Of a stretch of 64,000 nucleotides of DNA, positions 36,106 to 45,299 are shown piece after piece. A model generated the notes under the pieces. It had not been told where the DNA came from. It worked only from the letters and a program-made list of their open reading frames with translations, and did no database searches. The DNA lies in NCBI GenBank assembly GCA_022767745.1, contig JALENN010000009.1, forward strand, positions 186,001-250,000, written 5' to 3'. This stretch comes from Alistipes sp. Lineage in GTDB: Bacteria > Bacteroidota > Bacteroidia > Bacteroidales > Rikenellaceae. The translations under genes and the position numbers were made by a program. Every line of letters starts with the position of its first letter. Position 1 is the first letter of the stretch.

Positions 36106-36981
36106 TTATTTCTTCTGGTAGACCCTTACGTAGTCTATATCGTATCGCATGGGCATTGCGCTGTCGTCTATCGGGCCGCCGTTGTCGCCGCCCAAAGCGA
36201 GGTTCAGCAGTATGAACTGCTCGCGGTGGAAGGGGTTTGTTCCGGCGCCTTTGCCGCCGCGGTTGACGGTTGTGGCGAGGTCTATCTCGTTGAGCAGTTC
36301 GCCGTCGAGGTATATGCGTATGGCCTCTTCATCCCAGTCCATGCGCCATGTGTGGAACTTGTCGGCCCAGTCGGGATCGCGCTCTATGAAGTGCGAGTAA
36401 GGTATCTTGCCCGTGTTCCATACGGCCTGATACTGCCGTTCGCCACCCCAGGCGGCGTTGGCGAGGATGTATGGAACCCCGTCGGTGTGGTAGTACTCCA
36501 TGACGTCGATCTCGCCGTTATGGGGCCATGGCAGCGACGTGCCGAGAAGCCATATTGCTGGCCACGCACCCTTGGCGACGGGGATACGGGCGCGTACCTC
36601 GAGCCGTCCGTAGCGGAAGGCGAAGCGGCCGCGGGTGTTTATCGACGAGGAGGTATATTCGGCGTAGGGTCTCTGCTGGTCCCAGTGGGTGCCGTCGGGG
36701 TCGTATTCTGCACTCGGGCGTCGCTCGCGGCGGGCCTCGATGGTAAGGATGCCGTTGCGGCACGTCGCGTTGTCTCGCTGGTAGTACTGGGCTTCGTGGT
36801 TGCGCTCGAAGCCCTCCTCATAGCCCCAGCGGCGCGGGTCGGGACGGCCGTCGGCCGTGAATTCGTCGCTCCATACGAGGCGGTAGCCTTCGCGGCGGTA
36901 TGCATTGGCCTCGCGGCGCGGCGTTTGCGCACAGATGTCGGCCGCGAGGAGGAGCAGTATCGGCAATAGTGTAAATTTCAT
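36106..36981 (-). CDS. GH16 endo-beta-glucanase (laminarinase-type), secreted
   Basis: A 291-residue protein with a signal peptide (MKFTLLPILLLLAADICAQ). The jelly-roll GH16 domain shows LVWSDEFTADGRPDPRRWGY, WPAIWLLGTSLPWPHNGEID, and the catalytic E-I-D-V-M-E (nucleophile and acid Glu) near residue 165. WRMDWDEEAIRIYLDGELLN and the C-terminal YDIDYVRVYQ follow. It cuts beta-1,3 or mixed beta-1,3/1,4-glucans in the periplasm or outside. Single gene, divergent from the flavin reductase gene, with TAACTTTG as its minus-strand -7 element (37012-37005). Confidence 0.93.
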   Translation of the reverse strand: MKFTLLPILLLLAADICAQTPRREANAYRREGYRLVWSDEFTADGRPDPRRWGYEEGFERNHEAQYYQRDNATCRNGILTIEARRERRPSAEYDPDGTHWDQQRPYAEYTSSSINTRGRFAFRYGRLEVRARIPVAKGAWPAIWLLGTSLPWPHNGEIDVMEYYHTDGVPYILANAAWGGERQYQAVWNTGKIPYSHFIERDPDWADKFHTWRMDWDEEAIRIYLDGELLNEIDLATTVNRGGKGAGTNPFHREQFILLNLALGGDNGGPIDDSAMPMRYDIDYVRVYQKK

Positions 36982-37004
36982 ATTTTGTGCGATTTCGGTC
37001 GTTG

Positions 37005-37040
37005 CAAAGTTAGAAAAAAGATATTAAATTCATATCTTTG
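37005..37040. promoter_or_regulatory. Divergent -7 elements of GH16 and flavin reductase genes
   Basis: TAACTTTG on minus (37012-37005) serves GH16 and TATCTTTG on plus (37033-37040) serves the flavin reductase. The two are only 20 bases apart, so polymerases would compete. The plus transcript would begin only a few bases before the ATG at 37049. Confidence 0.6.
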
Positions 37041-37048
37041 CGGCCGAT

Positions 37049-37651
37049 ATGGATACTGCCCCCGAAAAACTCAGCTGGAAACCCGGAACCATGATCTATC
37101 CGCTGCCTGCGGTGATGGTCAGTTGCGGGGCGTCGCCCGAGGAGTACAACATTGTCACGGTGGCGTGGACCGGTACGGTATGCACCAATCCGCCCATGTG
37201 CTATATATCGTTGCGTCCCGAGCGTTTGTCGCACAGGATCATCTCCCGCACGGGCGAGTTTGTCATCAACCTGACGACGCAGTCGCTGGCCCGCGCCACC
37301 GACTGGTGCGGCGTGCGGTCGGGTCGCGACCATGACAAGTTTGCGGAGATGGGCCTTACGCCAGTGGCGGCGCGTGTGGTGCAGGCCCCGGCCATAGCCG
37401 AGGCTCCGGTGTCGATCGAGTGCCGCGTGCGTCAGGTGCTGTCTCTTGGCTCGCACGACATGTTCCTGGCCGATGTGGTTAATGTGCTGGTCGATGCACG
37501 GTATGTCGACGGGCGCAGCGGACGGCTTGATCTGGAGCGTGCCGGTATGATGGCATACTGCCACGGGGAGTATTTCCGCCTGGGGGATGTCATCGGCCAT
37601 TTCGGATGGTCGGTGCGCAAGCGTAAGAAGCGTCCCTCGTGGGGGAGGTAG
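37049..37651 (+). CDS. Flavin reductase-like FMN-binding protein
   Basis: The 200-residue protein has the split-barrel FMN-binding fold of the flavin reductase (FlaRed/DIM6-NTAB) family. NIVTVAWTGTVCTNPPMCYI near residue 35-54 is the flavin phosphate-binding strand. GEFVINLTT and the HDKFAEMGLTP loop near residue 105 are family hallmarks. It probably transfers electrons from NAD(P)H to free FMN, or is an electron carrier of unknown partner. Single gene; the predicted mRNA leader is very short. Confidence 0.87.
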   Translation: MDTAPEKLSWKPGTMIYPLPAVMVSCGASPEEYNIVTVAWTGTVCTNPPMCYISLRPERLSHRIISRTGEFVINLTTQSLARATDWCGVRSGRDHDKFAEMGLTPVAARVVQAPAIAEAPVSIECRVRQVLSLGSHDMFLADVVNVLVDARYVDGRSGRLDLERAGMMAYCHGEYFRLGDVIGHFGWSVRKRKKRPSWGR

Positions 37652-37736
37652 TGCTGTGGAAGCGTTTGTAGGCTGAGTCTGTCGTATGCGACGAGTGAGC
37701 TGCAGGACGGCGGACGGCTCTTTGCCGTATTATGGT

Positions 37737-37767
37737 TTTGTACGGAACGGATTTTTTCGTACATTTG
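37737..37767 (+). promoter_or_regulatory. Promoter of the exopolysaccharide export operon
   Basis: TTTG (37737-37740) and TACATTTG (37760-37767) are separated by 19 bases. The leader to ATG 37853 is about 80 bases long. Confidence 0.75.
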
Positions 37768-37852
37768 TATTATTGTGCGGGGCGTGTCCGCGGCCCGGTT
37801 TTGAGGCAAAAAAGAATATTAACGATACATTTAAGGAAAAAGAAGACAACTG

Positions 37853-40237
37853 ATGAGAAAAAACATTTTGTCCCTGTTGCTGCTGGCCATGTCGGCCGTA
37901 GCGGTACAAGCGCAGAATACTCAGGAACTGATTGAGGCGTACAAGAACGGTACGCTTTCGCAGAGCCAGATAGATCAGATCAAGACGGAGCAGGCGACGC
38001 AGAATGTCGACCGTTCGCGCGTAGTGAACGGTAACGCTCAGATAGATCGGTTTTCGCACGGTCGTAAGAATATCGAAAAGCTTCCTGCCGGCGGCCGTTA
38101 TGTCATGATGTCCGATTCGCTGGGATCGGATTCCTTGAAGATGGCTTACATACTGCCAACAGACAGCGTGCGCAAGCCTCGTATTTTCGGTCACGACATG
38201 TTCACAAATGCGCAGCTTACGTTCGAGCCCAATCTCAGCATAGCCACTCCCGACAACTATGTGCTCGGCCCCGGCGACGAGGTAATTGTGGATGTATGGG
38301 GCGACTCGCAGATGACCGTCGAGAGTACTATCTCGCCCGACGGCAAGATCTTCATATCGAATGTAGGGCCGGTTGCCTTGGCCGGACTGTCGGTGTCGGA
38401 GGCGTCGCAGCGCCTGCGCGGAGTGCTGTCGACCATATATGAGGGCCTGTCGGACGGGTCGGTGCAGATGAAGCTTTCGCTGGGCAGCATCCGCAGCATA
38501 CAGGTGAACGTTACGGGCGAGGTCACGGCGTCGGGTACCTATACGCTGCCGTCGCTGGCGACGCTTTTCCATGCGCTCTATACGGCAGGCGGCGTTAATG
38601 ATCTCGGTACGCTGCGCAGCGTCAAGATTTTCCGCGGCGGAAAGTTGTTTTCGGATGTCGATATCTACGACTATATTCTCAACGGCAACAGCAGCCTCGA
38701 CATTGCGTTGCGCGACGGCGATCTTATCACGGTATCGCCGTACGGCAAGCTGGTGGAGATTACGGGCAATGTCAAGCGGCCTATGTATTACGAGATGAAG
38801 GATGGCGAGACCGTCGCCGACCTTATCCGTTTTGCCGGCGACTTCACGGGCGAGGCCAACCGTAATCTGGTGAGCGTTACGCGCCGTCAGGGTGGAAAGT
38901 ATAACTCGTTTACGGTTGGAAATGCCGATTTTGCCAACTTTGTCATGGAGGACGGCGATGTCGTGGCCGTAGGCGGCAGCATCGACCGCTATGAGAACCG
39001 TGTCGGTATCGAGGGCGCAGTATATCGTCCGGGATATTATGCCATTGACAAGAGCATGACCACGCTCAAGCAGTTGATCGAGCGTGCTGACGGTCTGCGT
39101 GAGGATGCCTTCATGCAGCGCGCCATACTTTACCGCGAGAAACCCGACTGGTCGCTCGAGGTGAAGAGCATCGACCTGAAGAAACTCATGTCGGGCGAGA
39201 CGGCGGACATAACGCTCCGTCCGAACGACCTGCTTATGGTAGCCGAGGAGTCTGGCATGCGTGAGGAATATACGGTTTCGATCCTCGGATCGGTAAGTCG
39301 CCCCGATACCTATCCCTATGCCGAGAACATGACGGTTGAGGATCTGCTGGTTGCCGCCGGAGGCCTTCTTGAGTCGGCATCTACGGCGAACGTGACCGTC
39401 ACGCGCCGCATAAAGGATCCCAAGAGTCTCAATGTAAGCGAGCAGCTTTTCGAGACCTTTACCGTCAACGTAAACGACAGCCTCACGGTAGGCGAGGGTG
39501 AGGAGTTTGTGCTCGAACCTTTCGACCAGGTGTATGTGCGCCGTTCGCCGGTATATATCACACAGAGCAGCGTTACTGTGACCGGAGAGGTGGCCTTTGG
39601 CGGCAATTATCCCCTTTCGCACCGCAACATGCGCATATCGGAGGTTATAGCTGCGGCGGGAAGCGTTACGCCGGGTGCCTTTATCGAGGGGGCCTATCTG
39701 TTGCGCCGTATGACGGAGCAGGAGCAGATACAGAATCAGGCGCTGCAGGACATGATTGCGGCGCAGGCCGGAGCGGGCGAGCGCGATTCGCTTAATATGG
39801 CTGGAATTGAACTCGAGTCGGTATATCCCGTCGGTATCAATTTGGCCGAGGCGTTGAAAAATCCCGGTTCGGATGCCGATATCGTGCTCCGTGACGGAGA
39901 TGTAGTATCGGTGCCCATGTATAACGGCACTGTCAGGGTTATGGGTGCCGTGCTTTATCCCAACTCGGTTACTTTTACCGAGGGTAAGAAGCTGAAGTAC
40001 TATGTTGATGCGGCCGGTGGCTTTGACAACCGTGCGCGTAAGAACAAGGCATTCGTGATATACATGAACGGTATGGTAGCCTCGGGCAATTCGGCTGAGA
40101 TACGTCCGGGATGTATCATTATCGTACCGTCGAAGGTTCAGCGTGAGCCAATTACCTGGGCTGAGGTTGTGGGTCTGATATCGTCTACGGCATCTACGGC
40201 GGCGGTGATAATATCGGTGCTTAATCTCACCAAATAA
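37853..40237 (+). CDS. Wza-type SLBB-domain polysaccharide export outer-membrane protein
   Basis: A 794-residue protein with a signal peptide (MRKNILSLLLLAMSAVAVQA). A helical segment LSQSQIDQIKTEQA precedes the Poly_export domain DNYVLGPGDEVIVDVWGDSQ (residues about 135-155). Several SLBB (soluble ligand-binding beta-grasp) repeats follow, for example INVTGEV-, VEITGNVKRP-, VGIEGAVYRP-, VSILGSVSRP-, VTVTGEVAFG- and VRVMGAVLYP-type strands. A hydrophobic C-terminal segment (ISSTASTAAVIISVLNL) ends it. Members form the channel through which polysaccharide crosses the periplasm and outer membrane. It heads the operon continuing with wzz. Confidence 0.93.
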   Translation: MRKNILSLLLLAMSAVAVQAQNTQELIEAYKNGTLSQSQIDQIKTEQATQNVDRSRVVNGNAQIDRFSHGRKNIEKLPAGGRYVMMSDSLGSDSLKMAYILPTDSVRKPRIFGHDMFTNAQLTFEPNLSIATPDNYVLGPGDEVIVDVWGDSQMTVESTISPDGKIFISNVGPVALAGLSVSEASQRLRGVLSTIYEGLSDGSVQMKLSLGSIRSIQVNVTGEVTASGTYTLPSLATLFHALYTAGGVNDLGTLRSVKIFRGGKLFSDVDIYDYILNGNSSLDIALRDGDLITVSPYGKLVEITGNVKRPMYYEMKDGETVADLIRFAGDFTGEANRNLVSVTRRQGGKYNSFTVGNADFANFVMEDGDVVAVGGSIDRYENRVGIEGAVYRPGYYAIDKSMTTLKQLIERADGLREDAFMQRAILYREKPDWSLEVKSIDLKKLMSGETADITLRPNDLLMVAEESGMREEYTVSILGSVSRPDTYPYAENMTVEDLLVAAGGLLESASTANVTVTRRIKDPKSLNVSEQLFETFTVNVNDSLTVGEGEEFVLEPFDQVYVRRSPVYITQSSVTVTGEVAFGGNYPLSHRNMRISEVIAAAGSVTPGAFIEGAYLLRRMTEQEQIQNQALQDMIAAQAGAGERDSLNMAGIELESVYPVGINLAEALKNPGSDADIVLRDGDVVSVPMYNGTVRVMGAVLYPNSVTFTEGKKLKYYVDAAGGFDNRARKNKAFVIYMNGMVASGNSAEIRPGCIIIVPSKVQREPITWAEVVGLISSTASTAAVIISVLNLTK

Positions 40238-40273
40238 GGTCTCGTAATAGTTACTAACGATAACGACAACGAT

Positions 40274-41455
40274 ATGAGTGAACAGATAGATAATCGTAAC
40301 GCCAATATTCCGGAAGAGCAGGAGATAGATCTCGTGGAACTTATCCAGCGCATGTGGGTTAACCGCAAGTTGATTCTCAGGGTAACCGGTGTGTTTTTCG
40401 TACTCGGCCTGCTTGTGGCTCTGTTGAGTTCGAAGGCCTACACAGCAGGGTGTGATGTGGTGCCTCAAACCTCGGATTCTGGAACTGCATCAAGAATGAG
40501 TTCTTTGGCGGCATTGGCCGGCATTAACCTCAATCAGATGCAGGAAGTGAAGACACTATCGCCGTATGTATATGAGAATATACTAAATAGTACAACATTC
40601 CGGAAAGAGTTGATGCATACGAAGCTCAACTATGAGAAGGCGGACCGTCCCGTCAGCTTCTATGAGTACAATACGAGCGAGGAGTTCAATAAGCCGAGTG
40701 TAGGCGCTATTGTAAAGAAATATACTATCGGCCTACCGTTCGTTATCCTGAATGCCATCCGTGGAGAACAGCCTGCTCCCGATTATACGGGCGTAACGGT
40801 CGGAGAAGGTGGCGTTGCGAGAATCGAGACAATGACGGAGGATGAGTATGAGTGCAGCAAGATGCTTTCGGAGTGTGTTAGTATGACGCTCGATGACAAG
40901 AACGGTTATTTGTCGATCTCGGCTACGATGCCTGAGGCTGTTGTTGCAGCCGAGATGGCTCAGGCTACAGTTACCTTGTTGCAGAAGTACATTACTGAGT
41001 TCAAGATTGAGAAAGTGCAGTCGAATCTCGATTTTGTGCAGGAGCGCTACAATGAGGCGAAGGCAAATTTCGAGGATATACAGGATCGCAGGGCGCGTTT
41101 CCGCGATGCCAACCAGAATACGACTCGCTATTCGGCGCGTACGCAGTTCGAGAAGCTTGATGCTGAGTATACGCTTGCAATGAATCTTTACGGCGAGCTG
41201 GCATCGCAGTTGGAGCAGGCGAAGATTAGCGTCAAGGAGACCGCTCCTATCCTTACGGTAATAAATCCCGTAACGATACCTCTGCAGAAGAGTAAACCAC
41301 GCCGTGCTATAATCCTATTTGGCTGGACATTCTTTGGTGTAATGTTGGGTATGGGAGTCGTTCTGGTGTTGCCGTCGGTAGCCGAAATTACAGGCAACGA
41401 GCGACTGAAAGGGATGGTCAAGATGCCTGCGACCGAAAAACAGAATATTGCATAG
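40274..41455 (+). CDS. wzz: Wzz-type chain-length determinant (polysaccharide co-polymerase)
   Basis: A 393-residue protein with the PCP topology. A membrane helix (about residues 33-51, LILRVTGVFFVLGLLVALL) precedes a large periplasmic coiled domain. The domain includes NLDFVQERYNEAKANFEDIQ, and the second helix lies near residues 343-366 after the Pro-rich INPVTIPLQKSKPRR. It sets polymer length with Wzy. No BY-kinase domain is fused, and none follows in the operon. The gene starts 36 bases after the exporter. Confidence 0.92.
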   Translation: MSEQIDNRNANIPEEQEIDLVELIQRMWVNRKLILRVTGVFFVLGLLVALLSSKAYTAGCDVVPQTSDSGTASRMSSLAALAGINLNQMQEVKTLSPYVYENILNSTTFRKELMHTKLNYEKADRPVSFYEYNTSEEFNKPSVGAIVKKYTIGLPFVILNAIRGEQPAPDYTGVTVGEGGVARIETMTEDEYECSKMLSECVSMTLDDKNGYLSISATMPEAVVAAEMAQATVTLLQKYITEFKIEKVQSNLDFVQERYNEAKANFEDIQDRRARFRDANQNTTRYSARTQFEKLDAEYTLAMNLYGELASQLEQAKISVKETAPILTVINPVTIPLQKSKPRRAIILFGWTFFGVMLGMGVVLVLPSVAEITGNERLKGMVKMPATEKQNIA

Positions 41456-41486
41456 ATAAAATATTGTTCGTTAAAACGATATTGTC

Positions 41487-42644
41487 ATGGAAAGCTTGGT
41501 TTTGACGGTCCTGTTGCCGATATTCATCGCGTCGCTGGTGGTGTTTTTCATACATCCGCAGTTGGTGAAGATCGCACAGTTGAAGATGATCGTTGACAAT
41601 CCCAATGCCCGCAAGCTCAACAAGGAGCCGGTGCCGGTCCTTGGCGGTGTCGGAGTGTTCTTCGGCCTAATGTTCGGTATCGGCGTGGCAGGATATTATA
41701 CCAAGGGCATGAACATCCAGTTCGAGTTGATCGTTGCCATGATGGTTATGCTCTATACTGGCGTGGGAGACGATATACTCGATCTTTCGCCTTCGGTGCG
41801 TTTCGCCTTGCAGATATTCACCGTCTGCATGATGATGTTCCTGTGCGGTATATACATTGACAACTTCCACGGTTTGTGGGGGGTGTACAAGTTGCCGCTT
41901 ATTGCCGCTATTGTATTGACGCTGGTGTCGAGTGTGGGTATAATTAACTCGATAAACCTGATTGATGGCGTCGACGGCTTGTGTTCTGGCTATGGAATGT
42001 TTGCATCGTTGCTTTACGGCATATGTTTCATCCGCATGGGAGACCTGTCGTATGCCGTACTGGCCTTTTCGCTGTTCGGTAGCCTTATGCCCTTCTTCCT
42101 GCACAATGTCTTCGGTCGCAAGTACAAGATGTTCCTGGGCGATGGCGGTTCTCTGGTGCTGGGCTTCATCTGTTCGCTCTACGTGATGCGAGTGATCCAG
42201 TCGGGCAGTGACTATATTACTGGCAGCACCATCAGTTTTACGCTTGCCGTCCTGGCCGTGCCCGTGTTCGATACGTTGCGTGTCATGACGGCGCGTATGG
42301 CCAAGGGCCGTTCACCTTTCAGCCCTGACAAGACGCACCTGCACCATATGTTTATCAGGTTAGGATGCAGCCATGTTATGACTACGGTCAACATACTCGT
42401 CCTTAACGGCCTTGTCGTGGTGATGTGGCACATGTGTAATGTCTTTAACCTGAATGCCGAGTGGCAGCTGTTCGTAACGGCATTGTCGGCGTTCGCGTTT
42501 ACATGGGTGCTTTACTATGGCATGGATTATGTTGAGCGCCGTCACCCGCATACTTATGAGCGTATGCAGAAGTGGGTAGACTGCCACAGCGTGCGGCGTT
42601 CGGGCGTACTTTTGAAGATACAGAATATGCTGGACAGCATCTGA
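41487..42644 (+). CDS. MraY/WecA-type undecaprenyl-phosphate sugar-1-phosphate transferase
   Basis: A 385-residue protein with about eleven membrane helices. NPNARKLNKEPVPVLGGVGV near residues 37-56, the Asp-rich NSINLIDGVDGLCSGYGMF near residue 155 and KMFLGDGGSLVLGF near residue 215 match the glycosyltransferase-4 (MraY/WecA) family. HLHHMFIRLG lies in the last cytosolic loop. It starts the repeat unit by moving GlcNAc-1-P (or a related HexNAc-1-P) from the UDP-sugar to undecaprenyl phosphate. Here the initiating enzyme is of this type, not the WbaP type. Confidence 0.92.
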   Translation: MESLVLTVLLPIFIASLVVFFIHPQLVKIAQLKMIVDNPNARKLNKEPVPVLGGVGVFFGLMFGIGVAGYYTKGMNIQFELIVAMMVMLYTGVGDDILDLSPSVRFALQIFTVCMMMFLCGIYIDNFHGLWGVYKLPLIAAIVLTLVSSVGIINSINLIDGVDGLCSGYGMFASLLYGICFIRMGDLSYAVLAFSLFGSLMPFFLHNVFGRKYKMFLGDGGSLVLGFICSLYVMRVIQSGSDYITGSTISFTLAVLAVPVFDTLRVMTARMAKGRSPFSPDKTHLHHMFIRLGCSHVMTTVNILVLNGLVVVMWHMCNVFNLNAEWQLFVTALSAFAFTWVLYYGMDYVERRHPHTYERMQKWVDCHSVRRSGVLLKIQNMLDSI

Positions 42645-42675
42645 CTGCTGTACGGCGAATAGCGGAATATCATCG

Positions 42676-43974
42676 ATGAATATAGTCATTGTCGGTACGG
42701 GTTATGTCGGTCTGGTGTCGGGGGCATGTTTCTCCGATATGGGAATATGCGTGACTTGTGTCGACATCGACCAAGGCAAAATCGAGCGTCTGCGCCACGG
42801 TGAGATTCCGATCTATGAGGCGGGGCTCGAGACGGCCGTTGCGGCCGGACGTCTGCATTTCGCTACGGACCTTGCCGAGTGTGTCTCGGATGCCGAGGTT
42901 ATATTCTGCTGTGTGGATACACCTCCGGCGGAGGATGGCAGCGCTGACCTGCGCAATGTCATAGCCGTAGCACGGCGTGTTGGCGAGGTTTTGGACCATT
43001 ATGCCGTTGTCGCGACCAAGAGTACCGTTCCCGTGGGTACGACACGGGTTGTGGAGCGCACCATTCGCGAGGCCATGACGGCGCGAGGCGTTGCTGTAGA
43101 GTTCGATGTGGCGTCGAATCCCGAGTTTTTGAAGGAGGGCGTCGCAGTCAAGGACTTCATGTCTCCCGACAGGGTGGTTGTGGGCGTGGAGAGTGCGCGG
43201 GCGCGCGCCATCATGTCACGGCTGTACAAGCCGTTTATGCTGGTGAGCGACCGTCTGATATTTACGGACATTGCATCGGCCGAGATGATTAAGTATGCAT
43301 CCAACTCTATGCTTGCCACCCGCATATCGTTTATGAACGACATGGCCAACCTGTGCGAGAAGGTGGGGGCGGATGTAAACATGGTCCGTAAGGGTGTGGG
43401 CACCGATACGCGTATCGGCAACAAGTTCCTTTATGCGGGATGCGGATATGGTGGATCGTGCTTCCCGAAGGATGTGAAGGCGCTGATACGTACGGCGGCC
43501 GAGCACGGATGCCGTATGGAGGTGCTGGAGGCAGTGGAGCGGGTCAACGAGCGCCAGAAAAGGGTCCTGTTCGATAAGTTGGACAAATACTATGGCGGGG
43601 CATTGGCCGGGCGTGAGGTGGCCCTGTGGGGCCTCTCGTTCAAGCCCGAGACCGACGACATGCGCGAGGCACCTTCGCTGGTGACAATAGACCTGTTGCT
43701 TAAGGCGGGCTGCCTCGTGCGTGTGTACGATCCCGTGGCGATGGATGAGTGCCGTCGCCGTTTGGGCGCTGCGGTATATTACGGCCGCGACATGTACGAC
43801 GTCGTGGCAGGGGCCGATGCACTCATGCTGCTTACCGAGTGGAAAGAGTTCCGCATGCCCGACTGGCGCGCAGTGAAGAGCGCTATGCGCTGCGGAGTGG
43901 TGTTTGACGGCCGTAACATATACGATGGCCGCGAGTTGCGCGAAACTGGCATGGAGTATTACAGAATAGGATAG
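42676..43974 (+). CDS. ugd: UDP-glucose 6-dehydrogenase (backbone copy)
   Basis: A 432-residue protein with IVGTGYVGLVSGACFSDMGI at the start. KSTVPVGTTRVV is near residue 115 and NPEFLKEG near 150. The catalytic Cys lies in GCGYGGSCFPKDVKAL near residue 255, and FKPETDDMREAPS near residue 320 completes the pattern of the most common Ugd type. It makes UDP-glucuronate from UDP-glucose. It lies 31 bases after the initiating transferase, and GC content is that of the backbone. Confidence 0.95.
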   Translation: MNIVIVGTGYVGLVSGACFSDMGICVTCVDIDQGKIERLRHGEIPIYEAGLETAVAAGRLHFATDLAECVSDAEVIFCCVDTPPAEDGSADLRNVIAVARRVGEVLDHYAVVATKSTVPVGTTRVVERTIREAMTARGVAVEFDVASNPEFLKEGVAVKDFMSPDRVVVGVESARARAIMSRLYKPFMLVSDRLIFTDIASAEMIKYASNSMLATRISFMNDMANLCEKVGADVNMVRKGVGTDTRIGNKFLYAGCGYGGSCFPKDVKALIRTAAEHGCRMEVLEAVERVNERQKRVLFDKLDKYYGGALAGREVALWGLSFKPETDDMREAPSLVTIDLLLKAGCLVRVYDPVAMDECRRRLGAAVYYGRDMYDVVAGADALMLLTEWKEFRMPDWRAVKSAMRCGVVFDGRNIYDGRELRETGMEYYRIG

Positions 43975-44057
43975 AAAAAAATATGCGCTGTGCTGAGGTG
44001 TGTGTGGTAACATGAATAGCCGAGGCACGGTTGTTTTAAGTATAAGGAGATTTATTT

Positions 44058-45257
44058 ATGCCCGAAATATCGAACAGAGCGGTTGCGATGCCCGAGTCGC
44101 CCATACGCAAGCTGGTGCCGCTGGCCGATGCCGCCAAACGCCGTGGTATCAAGGTCTATCACCTCAATATAGGCCAGCCCGACCTGCCGACGCCGCAGGA
44201 GGGTCTCGATGCTCTGCGTAATATCGACCGCAAGGTGCTGGAGTACAGCCCTAGCGACGGTTACCGCTCGTTGCGCGAGAAACTTGTGGGGTACTACGAC
44301 CAGTACCAGATAAAGCTTACGCCCGACGACATCATAATCACCACGGGCGGTTCGGAGGCGGTGTTGTTCGCTTTCATGTCGTGCCTGAACCCCGGTGACG
44401 AGATCATCGTTCCCGAACCGGCTTATGCCAACTACATGGCTTTTGCCATTTCGGCGGGCGCGGTTATCCGTACCGTCTCGACGTCGATAGAGGAGGGCTT
44501 CGCCCTGCCGAAGGTCGAGCAGTTCGAGGAGCTGATAAACGAGCGTACGCGCGGTATATTGATCTGCAACCCGAACAACCCGACGGGTTACCTCTATACG
44601 CGCAAGGAGATGTACCGCATACGCGACATGGTGAAGAAGTATGACCTGTTCCTGTTCTCGGATGAGGTTTACCGAGAGTTCATATATACGGGATCGCCTT
44701 ATATTTCGGCATGCCATCTGGAGGGTATCGAGCAGAATGTGGTGCTGATAGATTCCGTGTCGAAGCGTTACTCGGAGTGCGGAATCCGTATCGGGGCCCT
44801 CATAACGAAGAACAAGAGACTGCGCGATGCCGTGATGAAGTTCTGCCAGGCGCGTCTGAGCCCTCCGCTTATCGGACAGATTGTGGCCGAGGCGTCGATC
44901 GACGCCCCCCGCTCCTATATGATACATACCTATGAGGAGTATATCGAGCGCCGCAACTGCCTTATCGACGGGCTGAACAAGATCCCGGGCGTGTATTCTC
45001 CCATCCCGATGGGTGCGTTCTATACTGTCGCGCGGCTGCCGGTGGACGACAGCGACCGTTTCTGTGCATGGTGCCTGTCGGAATTCTCGTATGAGGGCGA
45101 GACCGTCATGATGGCGCCCGCGTCGGGATTCTATACCGACCCTACGAAGGGCCGCAATGAGGTGCGTATAGCCTATGTCCTCAAGAAGGAGGACCTGCGC
45201 AGGGCTCTGTATATCCTCGGCCGTGCTCTGGAGGCATATCCGGGACGTACGGAATAG
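44058..45257 (+). CDS. PLP-dependent aminotransferase class I/II
   Basis: A 399-residue fold-type I aminotransferase of the aspartate-aminotransferase superfamily. HLNIGQPDLPTPQEGLDALR is near the N-terminus, TTGGSEAVLFAFMS is near residue 95 and ICNPNNPTGYLYTRKE near residue 175. The PLP lysine is in DSVSKRYSECGIRIG near residue 238. It probably acts on amino acids, since sugar aminotransferases belong to another family. Its place between polysaccharide genes may only reflect operon growth. The AT-rich 83-base gap before it contains AAGGAGATTTATTT close to the ATG. Confidence 0.88.
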   Translation: MPEISNRAVAMPESPIRKLVPLADAAKRRGIKVYHLNIGQPDLPTPQEGLDALRNIDRKVLEYSPSDGYRSLREKLVGYYDQYQIKLTPDDIIITTGGSEAVLFAFMSCLNPGDEIIVPEPAYANYMAFAISAGAVIRTVSTSIEEGFALPKVEQFEELINERTRGILICNPNNPTGYLYTRKEMYRIRDMVKKYDLFLFSDEVYREFIYTGSPYISACHLEGIEQNVVLIDSVSKRYSECGIRIGALITKNKRLRDAVMKFCQARLSPPLIGQIVAEASIDAPRSYMIHTYEEYIERRNCLIDGLNKIPGVYSPIPMGAFYTVARLPVDDSDRFCAWCLSEFSYEGETVMMAPASGFYTDPTKGRNEVRIAYVLKKEDLRRALYILGRALEAYPGRTE

Positions 45258-45299
45258 TCTTATTGATTAATAGTATTTAATGTAAAAAATATATCGGCT

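Noticed and set aside
37730..40468. 912-codon open frame on the minus strand opposite the Wza-type gene
   Set aside because: Shadow of the strong plus-strand gene in GC-rich DNA: no domain, low-complexity His/Arg-rich text and no promoter.
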